A DNA stretch of 12,775 nucleotides, from assembly GCA_964530225.1 (NCBI GenBank), contig CAZHBA010000081.1, positions 1-12,775 of the forward strand, read 5' to 3'. The notes under the pieces are model-generated. The model searched no databases. It had not been told where the DNA came from and worked only from the letters and a program-made list of their open reading frames with translations. This document shows, piece by piece, positions 6,807 through 12,775 of the stretch. The stretch comes from CAZHBA01 sp964530225. GTDB taxonomy: Bacteria > Pseudomonadota > Alphaproteobacteria > UBA6615. The translations under genes and the position numbers were made by a program. How positions within the stretch are numbered: position 1 is the stretch's first letter; the number at the start of each line of letters is the position of its first letter.

Positions 6807-8099
6807 ATGGCGAACGTCGCTGTTGTAGGCTCCCAATGGGGCGATGAAGGCAAGGGTAAAATTGTCGACTGGCTTTCCGAGCGCGCTGATGTGGTGGTGC
6901 GTTTTCAAGGCGGGCATAACGCTGGCCATACCTTGGTTATTGGTGAAACCACTTACAAGCTAAGCCTTTTACCCTCTGGCGTGGTGCGCCCTGGCAAAGT
7001 CGGTGTTGTCGGCAACGGTGTCGTCGTCGACCCCTGGGCGCTGTTGGCGGAGATTGAAATTTTGTCGACTCAGGGTGTGTCGATCACGCCCGAAAATCTA
7101 AAGCTTGCTGACAATGTGTCGCTGATATTGCCGCTTCACCAGCATCTTGATAATGCTCTGGAAGAAGCACGTGGCAGCAGCCGGATCGGAACGACCGGCC
7201 GCGGCATTGGGCCGGCTTATGAAGACAAGGTGGGCCGCCGCGCGATCCGCCTCTGCGATTTGGCGGACCGCGAAACCTTAGCCGCCCGAGTCGATCAGTT
7301 GTTGTTCCATCACAATGCGTTGCTGCGCGGATTGGGAGCCGCAGAAGTCGAGCCTGCTGAATTACTGGCCAAGCTGCACGGCGTGGCCCACCGGCTGCTG
7401 CCGTTCTCCGCCCCAGTCTGGCATTGGCTGGATGAGATGCGCCGTGCCGGTAAGCGCATCCTATTCGAGGGTGCCCAAGGTGCGATGCTTGATGTCGACC
7501 ACGGCACCTATCCGTTTGTGACTTCGTCCAATACTGTAGCTGGTCAGGCAGCTGCGGGGGCCGGTGTTAGTCCGGGCACGATCGGTTACGTTCTGGGTAT
7601 CACCAAAGCCTATACGACGCGGGTCGGCAGCGGGCCGTTTCCCAGCGAGCAAGATAACGATGTGGGCGAGAAATTGGGCCAGTGGGGTAACGAGTTTGGT
7701 ACTGTGACCGGCCGCAAACGCCGGTGCGGATGGTTCGACGCTGTCATGGTGCGCCAGGCCGTAACGGTGGGGGGCATCGACGGTATCGCGCTTACCAAGC
7801 TCGATGTCCTCGACGGCTTCGACGAGCTGAAGATCTGTACCGGTTACCGCTTGGATGGCAGCGATATTGCCTGCCTGCCGCCGGGAATTGCCGCGCAAGG
7901 CAAGGTTGAGCCGATTTATGAAACCCTCGAAGGCTGGCCCGATAGCACCGCCGGCGCGCGTAGCTGGATCGATCTGCCAGCGACAGCGATCAAATATATC
8001 CGCCGAATAGAAGAGTTGATCGGCGCCCCCGTTGCGTTGCTGTCTACCAGTCCTGAACGCAATGATACGATTTTGGTGCGCGACCCCTTCTCAGACTAG
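6807..8099 (+). CDS. purA: Adenylosuccinate synthetase (PurA)
   Basis: PurA joins IMP and aspartate using GTP to give adenylosuccinate, the committed step to AMP. The 430-residue length is standard. The N-terminal loop WGDEGKGK holds Asp13, the catalytic base in the E. coli enzyme, and GHNAGHT holds His41, at the same numbering as in E. coli. The IMP-binding GTTGRGIGP segment, the GTYPFVTSSNT segment and the C-terminal TGRKRRCGWFDAV and LTKLDVLDG segments are all present. The start ATG lies directly on the hisZ stop (TAAATG) with GGAG at 6797-6800 inside hisZ. The pairing is metabolically sensible because histidine synthesis releases AICAR, a purine intermediate. A hairpin follows 17 bases after the stop. 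Confidence 0.97.
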   Translation: MANVAVVGSQWGDEGKGKIVDWLSERADVVVRFQGGHNAGHTLVIGETTYKLSLLPSGVVRPGKVGVVGNGVVVDPWALLAEIEILSTQGVSITPENLKLADNVSLILPLHQHLDNALEEARGSSRIGTTGRGIGPAYEDKVGRRAIRLCDLADRETLAARVDQLLFHHNALLRGLGAAEVEPAELLAKLHGVAHRLLPFSAPVWHWLDEMRRAGKRILFEGAQGAMLDVDHGTYPFVTSSNTVAGQAAAGAGVSPGTIGYVLGITKAYTTRVGSGPFPSEQDNDVGEKLGQWGNEFGTVTGRKRRCGWFDAVMVRQAVTVGGIDGIALTKLDVLDGFDELKICTGYRLDGSDIACLPPGIAAQGKVEPIYETLEGWPDSTAGARSWIDLPATAIKYIRRIEELIGAPVALLSTSPERNDTILVRDPFSD

Positions 8100-8116
8100 T
8101 AAAAGCTATGAAACAT

Positions 8117-8141
8117 CCCCTTTTTCGGCGGTCAAAAGGGG
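8117..8141 (+). terminator. Hairpin after purA, likely terminator
   Basis: CCCCTTTT (8117-8124) and AAAAGGGG (8134-8141) form a perfect 8-bp stem around a nine-base loop, beginning 17 bases after the purA stop. There is no long T tract after it on the plus strand, so the call rests on position and stem quality. The rest of 8142-8231 shows no gene or other signal that I can support. Confidence 0.55.
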
Positions 8142-8231
8142 GGCGTTAACCAAACATTGCCTCCCTGCTCGTTAAATTTGTTCCAATGGGCGGCCTGTCA
8201 GTGTGCCGGAACCTAGATTGGCGGCGGGCGG

Positions 8232-8524
8232 ATGGCCGACCTGGCACTTGAAGTAATTGGAGAAGAGGCATCGGCTGAGCTGAGTACGTCTTTTGCTGAC
8301 GTCGCTGATGGTGCCGGTGATGCCGACAGCTCCGGCGTGTCTTTGCTGGATGGTTGGTACCAGACCAAGCCCGACTAACCATTGTCATCGTGGAGGATAG
8401 TTCGGACTCGTTGCAGCAGTTCCATGCGCTAATCACCGATTCCAAAGTACCGTTTCGTTTGAACGCTTTGATAGGCGCACGCAAATTGGTCGATAATTGG
8501 GGTGAGGGAGTCGCCGGCCGGTGA
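8232..8524 (+). pseudogene. Small unrecognised gene split by a one-base frame change
   Basis: ATG 8232 opens a 48-codon frame (MADLALEVIGEEASAELS..., ending SLLDGWYQTKPD) that stops at 8376-8378. The +2 frame overlapping its end carries straight on as PDQARLTIVIVEDSSDSLQQ, then HALITDSKVPFRLNALIG and ARKLVDNWGEG, to a stop at 8522-8524. Both halves have protein-like composition; together they would give an acidic protein of about 97 residues. I do not recognise the family. A single-base insertion or deletion in about 8355-8375 would restore one frame. No classical slippery heptamer is visible there, so mutation or sequence error is likelier than programmed frameshifting. The gene lies between purA and the convergent rpoH, 28 bases from the latter's stop. 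The ribosome site before ATG 8232 is weak (GGCGGGCGG), so the start is uncertain. Confidence 0.5.
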
Positions 8525-8552
8525 GTCGTCTGACACTCGAACGAACCAAGTC

Positions 8553-9443
8553 CTAGGAATGGGTGAAGAGTTGTTCCTTCGCTAGGTTACGGGTCGCCTT
8601 TTGCAGCTTTTCGAAAGCTCGCACTTCGATCTGACGCACACGTTCGCGGCTAATGCCGTATACTTGCGATAGCTCTTCCAAGGTCACTGGATTTTCCTTA
8701 AGGCGCCGTTCTGTCAAAATGTGGCGCTCGCGTTCATTGAGCGCCGTCATCGAGGTATCCAACATTTCACGGCGTTTATCCAGTTCGTCTTTCTCGGCTA
8801 GCACTGCCTCTTGCGATTCCGATTCGTCGGCCAGCCAGTCCATCCACTCGCTGTCGCCATCGCCATCGGCGCGCACGGGCGCGTTGAGCGAGCTGTCGTG
8901 TCCGGCCAGCCGGCGGTTCATGGACACCACGTCGGACTCGGTCACTTTTAGCTCGGTGGCGATCTTTTCGACGTTCTCCGGCGATAGGTCGCCCTCTTCC
9001 AGCGCCTTCAAGCGGCCCTTCATTCGGCGCAGGTTGAAGAACAGTTTCTTTTGCGCCGCGGTCGTGCCTATTTTGACTAGGCTCCACGAATGCAAAATAT
9101 ATTCCTGCATTGCGGCGCGAATCCACCACATGGCGTAGGTGGCCAGCCGGAAACCCTTGTCCGGGTCGAATTTCTTGACCGCCTGCATCAGCCCCACATT
9201 GCCTTCAGAAATTATTTCTGCCAGCGGCAGACCGTAGCCGCGATAGCCCATGGCAATCTTGGCAACCAGGCGCAGGTGACTGGTAACGAGCTTGTGGGCA
9301 GCTTCGACGTCGTCATGTTCCCGCCAGCGTTGCGCCAGCATGAACTCTTCGTCGTGGGTTAGCATGGGAAATTTGCGGATATCTTGCAGATACCGCGAGA
9401 GATTACCTTCCGGGGTCAGGCTGGGAAGATTGGGTACCGCCAT
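8553..9443 (-). CDS. rpoH: RNA polymerase sigma factor RpoH (heat-shock sigma-32)
   Basis: RpoH directs RNA polymerase to heat-shock promoters. The 296-residue protein (start ATG at 9443, preceded by GGAGGG at 8 bases; a GTG at 9461 is possible but has no such site) shows sigma region 2 (about 48-120, with GNVGLMQAVKKFDP and ATYAMWWIRAAMQEYI), then the RpoH box QKKLFFNLR at 131-139, diagnostic of heat-shock sigma factors and involved in core binding and chaperone/protease control. Region 3 follows, and region 4.2 has the HTH TLEELSQVYGISRERVRQIE near 250-270. It is the only gene between the convergent small broken gene and rluD, which is upstream on the same strand. A sigma-32-type promoter lies about 95 bases upstream, so self-activation is likely. 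Confidence 0.96.
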   Translation of the reverse strand: MAVPNLPSLTPEGNLSRYLQDIRKFPMLTHDEEFMLAQRWREHDDVEAAHKLVTSHLRLVAKIAMGYRGYGLPLAEIISEGNVGLMQAVKKFDPDKGFRLATYAMWWIRAAMQEYILHSWSLVKIGTTAAQKKLFFNLRRMKGRLKALEEGDLSPENVEKIATELKVTESDVVSMNRRLAGHDSSLNAPVRADGDGDSEWMDWLADESESQEAVLAEKDELDKRREMLDTSMTALNERERHILTERRLKENPVTLEELSQVYGISRERVRQIEVRAFEKLQKATRNLAKEQLFTHS

Positions 9444-9538
9444 GTTTCTGTCCCTCCGCACGCGAATAACGTTTCCACCGGCGTTGCCGCTATAGGAGGT
9501 GCCGATCGGTTGCGTGTATTTACCCTATTCGCATTTTA

Positions 9539-9566
9539 ATATGGCTTTTCTGCGGCTTGATTCAAG
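9539..9566 (-). promoter_or_regulatory. Heat-shock (sigma-32)-type promoter of rpoH
   Basis: On the minus strand CTTGAA (9566-9561) and CCATAT (9544-9539) are separated by exactly 16 bases. This closely matches the sigma-32 pattern CTTGAA, spacer, CCCATnT and its alphaproteobacterial variants. It lies directly after the rluD stop and would start transcription near 9532, giving an rpoH leader of about 90 bases. The -35 region is also part of the palindrome CTTGATTCAAG (plus strand, 9556-9566). Confidence 0.55.
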
Positions 9567-10568
9567 CTACTGAAGTATTTTCAAATCATTAATAAGCGAT
9601 GCCATGTCTTCCGGTAATTTTGTTTCAAAATATAGTCGTTTTCCGGTTGTCGGGTGATCCAGGCCCAGGCGGAAGGCGTGTAAGGCTTGGCGCGGAAACG
9701 CCGCCATTAGGGCGCGTGCTTGCGGTGAAACGGTGTCGTTGCGGTGATTTCGCTGGCGTTTTGGCGCCCGGCCATAGACGGGATCACCGACCAGGGGATG
9801 GCCGATACAGGCCAAGTGGACCCGTATCTGGTGGGTTCGCCCGGTCGACAGCTTGCAGGCCAAAAGGCTCGCTAGTGGCGCATGAGCCGACCCCAGTATC
9901 TGTTCGGTCTCAAAATGGGTCAGTGCCATCTTGCCGTTGCGGCTAACCACTGCCATTTTCTTGCGGTTGCGAGGACTGCGGCCGATCAGGGTTTCGATAT
10001 CTCCCGATGGTGGCTTGGGTGTTCCCCAGGCGATGGCGCGGTAGGCGCGGTCGACCGAGCGTGCGGCGAACTGTACGCTCAGCGAGGCGTGGGCCTCTGC
10101 TGTCTTCGCCGCTACCATGACGCCGCTGGTATCCTTGTCGAGGCGGTGAACGATGCCTGGTCGTTTCACCCCGCCGATACCCGTCAGGCTGGGTCCGCAA
10201 TGGGCGATCAGCGCATTGACCAAGGTGTGGTCGGGATTACCCGGCGCCGGGTGGACGACCAAACCAGAGGGCTTGTTGATGACGATTAGGTCGTCGTCCT
10301 CGTAGAGGATATCCAGGGGAATATTCTGGCCTTCGGGTATCGCCAGCGCCGCGTCCGGTACCACCAGGGTGAAGCTTTCTCCTGCTGCGACCTTGCGCGA
10401 GGGCTGGCGCAATGGCGTACCGTCCAGGGTCAGGTGACCGTTGACGATCAGGGCCTTGAGGCGTGAGCGCGACAGCCCACCGACCGCCTCGGCGAGCACA
10501 GCGTCAAGACGCTGTCCCGCAGCGTTATCCGGTGTCCGAACTGTGATAGCTTTGCCTTTGCCCGCCAT
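9567..10568 (-). CDS. rluD: 23S rRNA pseudouridine synthase, RluA/RluD family
   Basis: RluA-family enzymes isomerise uridines in RNA; RluD acts on helix 69 of 23S rRNA (1911/1915/1917). From ATG 10568 the protein has 333 residues. An N-terminal S4 RNA-binding domain (about 18-75, with GLSRSRLKALIVNGHLTLDG) is followed by the synthase core: LIVINKPSGLVVHPAPG (about 94-110), the catalytic HRLDKDTSG with Asp144, and GRTHQIRVHLACIGHPLVGD later. S4 plus this core fits RluD rather than RluA, which lacks S4, though RluC also has it. A longer reading from 10622 would overlap the divergent gene and adds no domain, so 10568 is preferred; no strong ribosome site is visible. The 123 bases to rpoH contain the rpoH promoter. 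Confidence 0.9.
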   Translation of the reverse strand: MAGKGKAITVRTPDNAAGQRLDAVLAEAVGGLSRSRLKALIVNGHLTLDGTPLRQPSRKVAAGESFTLVVPDAALAIPEGQNIPLDILYEDDDLIVINKPSGLVVHPAPGNPDHTLVNALIAHCGPSLTGIGGVKRPGIVHRLDKDTSGVMVAAKTAEAHASLSVQFAARSVDRAYRAIAWGTPKPPSGDIETLIGRSPRNRKKMAVVSRNGKMALTHFETEQILGSAHAPLASLLACKLSTGRTHQIRVHLACIGHPLVGDPVYGRAPKRQRNHRNDTVSPQARALMAAFPRQALHAFRLGLDHPTTGKRLYFETKLPEDMASLINDLKILQ

Positions 10569-10612
10569 AGTCTTAGACTGCACGCCTGTAGAATGAGGCA
10601 GGGTTGGGTACG

Positions 10613-10906
10613 GTGCGGGCACTGAAAGCAGTCGTTATCATCATGGCGGTATTGATATTCGTCGGCTTGATTGCTGTCGTGTGGGCCATATTCAACCTAA
10701 AAACGCCCGCCGACAATCGTGACGTCGCCGAACTGGCCGCTGAATTGTCATTGGAGCTGCCGGCGAGCTGTGAAATTGCCGGCATGGAGCTCGATGGCGG
10801 ACGCTTGGCGGTACGGACCACGGGAGCCCAAATTGCGCCGGATTGCGAGCGGATTTATATCGTCGATCTGTCGCGCGGCGTAGTTATTAGCGTTGTGGAG
10901 CGTTGA
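10613..10906 (+). CDS. Small single-pass membrane protein of unknown function
   Basis: This protein of 97 residues from GTG 10613 (100 from TTG 10604) has one N-terminal membrane helix (AVVIIMAVLIFVGLIAVVWA), then a soluble tail of about 65 residues. The basic residues before the helix (RALK) predict the tail to be outside the cytoplasm. The tail carries two cysteines (ASCEIAG and PDCERIY) that could form a disulfide, and a YIVDLSRGVVISVVER end. It resembles the small proteins often annotated DUF6476 beside rluD in alphaproteobacteria, but I am not certain. It diverges from rluD with 44 bases between, so the two share a promoter region, and its stop codon touches the next gene's start. GAGGCAGGG before 10604 leaves the start choice open. 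Confidence 0.75.
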   Translation: MRALKAVVIIMAVLIFVGLIAVVWAIFNLKTPADNRDVAELAAELSLELPASCEIAGMELDGGRLAVRTTGAQIAPDCERIYIVDLSRGVVISVVER

Positions 10907-11947
10907 GTGGCCGTTAACTTCGCTAGCGACAATGTCAGCGGCGCGTCACCCAAGATCGTTGCCGCCCTGGCCACTGCGGCTAAGGGTGGAGCCTTGCCTT
11001 ATGGCGCTGATGACTGGACCGCACGGGTCGAGACCAAATGTGCCGAAATTTTTGAGGCCGAGGTCGCGGTCTTCCCTGTCGCCACCGGCACGGCGGCCAA
11101 CGCGCTGGCGCTCGCCGCGTTGACGCCACCCCACGGCGCGATCTACTGCCATCCCGGCAGCCACGCCTATGTCGACGAGTGCGGCGCACCCGAATTTTAT
11201 AGCGGCGGCGCTAAGATGGTTATCGTTGATGGACCGCACGGCAAACTGGCAGCCGGCGATCTGGCGGCGCTACTCGCCGACGCTCGCCCCCATGGAGTCC
11301 ATAACGTGCGCCCCGTCGCGTTGACGATCTCACAAGCGACCGAGGCCGGCACCATCTACAACGCAGACGAGCTGGCCGCCCTAGCCGAGGTCGCTCGAGG
11401 CTACGGCATGGGCGTGCACATGGACGGCGCGCGCTATGCCAACGCGCTGGTTCACCAGGGTTTGAGCCCGGCGGATACTACGTGGCGGTGCGGCGTTGAC
11501 GTCATGAGCTTCGGCGCCACCAAGAACGGCGCGCTGGCCGCCGAGGCGGTGATCTTTTTCCGTCCCGAACTAGCCAGCGAGTTCGGCGAGCGCCGTAAGC
11601 GCGGTGGCCATCTGCTGTCCAAGCAACGCTTCGTCAGCGCCCAGCTCGACGCCTATCTGACGGACGATCTGTGGCTCGCCAACGCGCGTGCCGCCAACTG
11701 TGCCGCCGCTCGCCTGGCCGAGGGGTTGGCCGCGCTGGACGGCGCCCAGCTGATCCACCCGGTCGAGGCTAACGAGGTGTTTGCTACCTTGCCGGGGCCG
11801 GTGACTGACGCGCTGGAGGCCGACGGCTTCGGCTTCTACCGTATGGGCGGCGAGGGTGTGATCCGCCTGGTGACCTCGTTCAACACCGTCGACGCCGAGG
11901 TCGACGACTTTCTTGCCGCTACCAAGCGCCATGCCCAGGCAGTGTGA
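10907..11947 (+). CDS. ltaE: Low-specificity threonine aldolase / beta-eliminating lyase family PLP enzyme
   Basis: The family cleaves threonine or allo-threonine to glycine and acetaldehyde using PLP. The 346-residue protein begins FASDNVSGASPKIV, the usual SDN start of this fold-type I family, then PYGADDWTARVE, ATGTAANALAL (cofactor phosphate region, about 60-70), CHPGSHAYVDE with His86, HMDGARYANA with Asp173, which would hold the PLP pyridine nitrogen, and the Schiff-base Lys206 in SFGATKNGA. The start is GTG 10907 placed directly on the TGA of the upstream gene, with GGAG at 10897-10900, implying translational coupling. A broken ridA lies downstream; RidA proteins remove reactive enamines made by PLP enzymes, so the neighbours may once have worked together. 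The third codon positions look richer in C and G than those of hisZ or serA. Confidence 0.88.
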   Translation: MAVNFASDNVSGASPKIVAALATAAKGGALPYGADDWTARVETKCAEIFEAEVAVFPVATGTAANALALAALTPPHGAIYCHPGSHAYVDECGAPEFYSGGAKMVIVDGPHGKLAAGDLAALLADARPHGVHNVRPVALTISQATEAGTIYNADELAALAEVARGYGMGVHMDGARYANALVHQGLSPADTTWRCGVDVMSFGATKNGALAAEAVIFFRPELASEFGERRKRGGHLLSKQRFVSAQLDAYLTDDLWLANARAANCAAARLAEGLAALDGAQLIHPVEANEVFATLPGPVTDALEADGFGFYRMGGEGVIRLVTSFNTVDAEVDDFLAATKRHAQAV

Positions 11948-11997
11948 TCGGGTCGAAACGGTCATGGTTAACCAAGTGATATCTGGAGGTAGAGCCG

Positions 11998-12278
11998 ATG
12001 GAAACTGTCCATGAAATTATCCGGCCGCCGGCACCGTGACTAGCGAGATGCGGTAGATTCTCGAGAATTTACGCAATCTGCTGGCGTCCAATGGCGCCGC
12101 GCTCGACCAGGTCGTGAAAGTCAACGTCTTCAACCACGATATGCTGGAATTCGAGAACATGAACCGGGTCTTTCGCGAATTCTTTCCCGACGACCCGCCC
12201 GCCCGCACCATGTGCGGCGCACAGTTCAGCCAGGGGATCAAAATCGAAATCGAGTGCGTCGTGTTGGCGCCGGCTTGA
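11998..12278 (+). pseudogene. RidA (YjgF/UK114) family gene, broken by deletion and nonsense
   Basis: A good ribosome site GGAGGT (11985-11990) precedes ATG 11998, which starts METVHEIIRPPAP and then hits a stop at 12037-12039. In another frame GTVTSEMR (12030-12053), a TAG at 12054-12056, and then ILENLRNLLASNGAAL, DQVVKVNVFNHDMLEF and FPDDPPARTMCGAQFSQG to IEIECVVLAP follow, ending at 12276-12278. The second part is the C-terminal two-thirds of a RidA protein; the PPARTMCG Arg is the conserved substrate-binding residue of the family. The TAG stands where homologs usually have Gln, so a CAG-to-TAG change is likely. Compared with the usual length of about 125-130 residues, some 35-40 codons of the N-terminal half are missing. 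A working 2-iminobutanoate deaminase is not expected. Confidence 0.8.
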
Positions 12279-12351
12279 ACCAGCCGAGGCCGGCGACGTG
12301 GCTTGAATTGCACCTCCGCTTTCGATATGCGAATGTTGCTTGATCGCTAGT

Positions 12352-12427
12352 GTCCCCTTCGTCTAGTGGCCTAGGACAACGGCCTCTCACGCCGTAAACA
12401 CGGGTTCGAGTCCCGTAGGGGACGCCA
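12352..12427 (+). tRNA. tRNA-Glu (anticodon CUC)
   Basis: The 76-base gene folds as a standard cloverleaf: acceptor stem GTCCCCT (12352-12358) pairs with AGGGGAC (12417-12423), discriminator G 12424, and an encoded CCA at 12425-12427. The anticodon arm is ACGGC, loop CTCTCAC, GCCGT, giving anticodon CTC, which reads GAG (Glu). The T arm is ACGGG, TTCGAGT, CCCGT. A weak promoter-like pair, TTGAAT (12303-12308) and TATGCG (12326-12331) with 17 bases between, lies upstream. Confidence 0.95.
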
Positions 12428-12493
12428 CCTATTTAGACAAAACTTACTGCTTTTGTTTCAGTAGTATAGTTTTTCTGTTTCGCGGCGCTGGAG

Positions 12494-12518
12494 CCGTGGG
12501 GCGCGGACCGTGGGGCGC
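12494..12518 (+). repeat. Short direct repeat after tRNA-Glu
   Basis: CCGTGGGGCGC occurs at 12494-12504 and again, perfectly, at 12508-12518, separated by GGA. It lies in the gene-free 348 bases after the tRNA. No function is visible. Confidence 0.6.
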
Positions 12519-12608
12519 TGAACTTTCCAAAGACCGGCCATTCTATGTCGCCACGAGCCAGTTAGGCCGGTAAAGAGAGGAACGCGGAGACGGGCGTACG
12601 GAATGGTA

Positions 12609-12629
12609 GGTATCGAGCCCCCGCAACCA
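12609..12629 (+). other. Fragment resembling a tRNA 3' end
   Basis: GGTATCGAGCCCCCGCAACCA looks like the T-loop to CCA end of a tRNA with a CCCCCGC acceptor strand, as seen in some Met tRNAs. No matching GCGGGGG acceptor 5' strand or cloverleaf is present about 75 bases upstream, so it is not a whole tRNA. It is followed within 7 bases by an intrinsic terminator, as real tRNA genes often are. It does not match the 3' end of the tRNA-Glu at 12352. It could be a decayed tRNA, an attachment-site scar, or chance. Confidence 0.3.
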
Positions 12630-12635
12630 AAAATA

Positions 12636-12669
12636 AATCCCGCTAATTCATACAGTTAGCGGGATTTTT
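12636..12669 (+). terminator. Intrinsic terminator
   Basis: AATCCCGCTAA (12636-12646) and TTAGCGGGATT (12656-12666) form a perfect 11-bp stem with a nine-base loop, followed by a T run to 12669. An A-rich stretch precedes the stem, so it could also act on the opposite strand. It probably ends transcripts from tRNA-Glu or from a lost RNA gene before it. Confidence 0.85.
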
Positions 12670-12698
12670 CTTTGCCCGAAATTCACCTCTCAACATCT

Positions 12699-12736
12699 TG
12701 CGGTGTAAAAATTGCCGCATTTATTGCCGCTTTTTT
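12699..12736 (+). repeat. ATTGCCGC direct repeats and alternative hairpins
   Basis: ATTGCCGC occurs at 12711-12718 and 12723-12730. The upstream TGCGG (12699-12703) can pair with CCGCA (12715-12719), or its GCGG with the second CCGC (12727-12730), which is followed by six T residues. The second pairing would be terminator-like. From here to the window end at 12775 I see no gene. Confidence 0.35.
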
Positions 12737-12775
12737 CATTGCTAGGATTATAGGTCGGGTCCCTTTTGGTGAAAC

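Noticed and set aside
8146..8484. Minus-strand open frame of 112 codons between purA and rpoH
   Set aside because: Its composition is low-information (His/Arg-rich runs) and it lies opposite the plus-strand frames that look like real protein; no ribosome site.
8232..8524. Programmed ribosomal frameshift in the small gene after purA
   Set aside because: No A-rich or T-rich slippery heptamer and no strong hairpin after the overlap; a simple indel is the cheaper explanation.
9444..9538. RNA thermometer in the rpoH leader
   Set aside because: I could not find a convincing stem that hides the GGAGGG ribosome site; nothing to support the call without folding.
12017..12313. Minus-strand open frame of 98 codons over the ridA remnant
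   Set aside because: It is antisense to sequence that clearly encodes the RidA C-terminal part; no domain or ribosome site.
12494..12730. CRISPR array from the short repeats after the tRNA
   Set aside because: Repeats are only 8-11 bases, two copies each, with spacers of 3-4 bases; no array structure.
12352..12775. Genomic island inserted at tRNA-Glu
   Set aside because: No integrase is visible and the tRNA-Glu 3' end is not repeated within the window.

Overview
This window looks like chromosomal DNA from an alphaproteobacterium, probably Rhodospirillales-like, at moderately high G+C. The evidence is the serC-serA-hisZ-purA order, the alphaproteobacterial type of SerC, a group 2 RpoH with an intact RpoH box, and rluD beside rpoH. 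No database was searched; families are named from motifs read in the translations.

Layout, left to right. (1) 2-733: the 3' part of an Ada-like AraC-HTH/O6-alkylguanine methyltransferase cut by the window edge. (2) 817-1727: two tandem MaoC hot-dog hydratase paralogs, about half identical by eye, both keeping the D-x4-H dyad. (3) 1802-2192: a collapsed SLC13-type permease that keeps only its N-terminal start and C-terminal end. (4) 2221-8099: a biosynthetic block: structured leader, serC, serA, a 458-base stretch with a possible degraded exported protein, hisZ and purA. (5) 8100-8552: a hairpin terminator and a small unrecognised gene split by a one-base frame change. (6) 8553-10568, minus strand: rpoH and rluD, with a good sigma-32-type promoter between them. 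(7) 10613-11947: a small membrane protein and a low-specificity threonine aldolase, stop and start codons touching. (8) 11998-12278: a broken ridA. (9) 12352-12427: tRNA-Glu(CUC), followed by about 350 bases without a gene that hold a short tRNA-3'-end-like fragment, an intrinsic terminator and short repeats.

The intact genes are mostly housekeeping: serine synthesis (serC, serA), histidine and purine synthesis (hisZ and purA, joined with no gap), heat-shock transcription (rpoH) and 23S rRNA pseudouridylation (rluD). I see no defence system, CRISPR array, insertion sequence or obvious new machinery. The most notable pattern is gene decay: two clear deletion remnants (SLC13 permease, ridA), one frame-split gene and one possible further remnant lie between well-kept core genes. 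The most testable regulatory signals are the heat-shock-type promoter of rpoH and the leader of serC.
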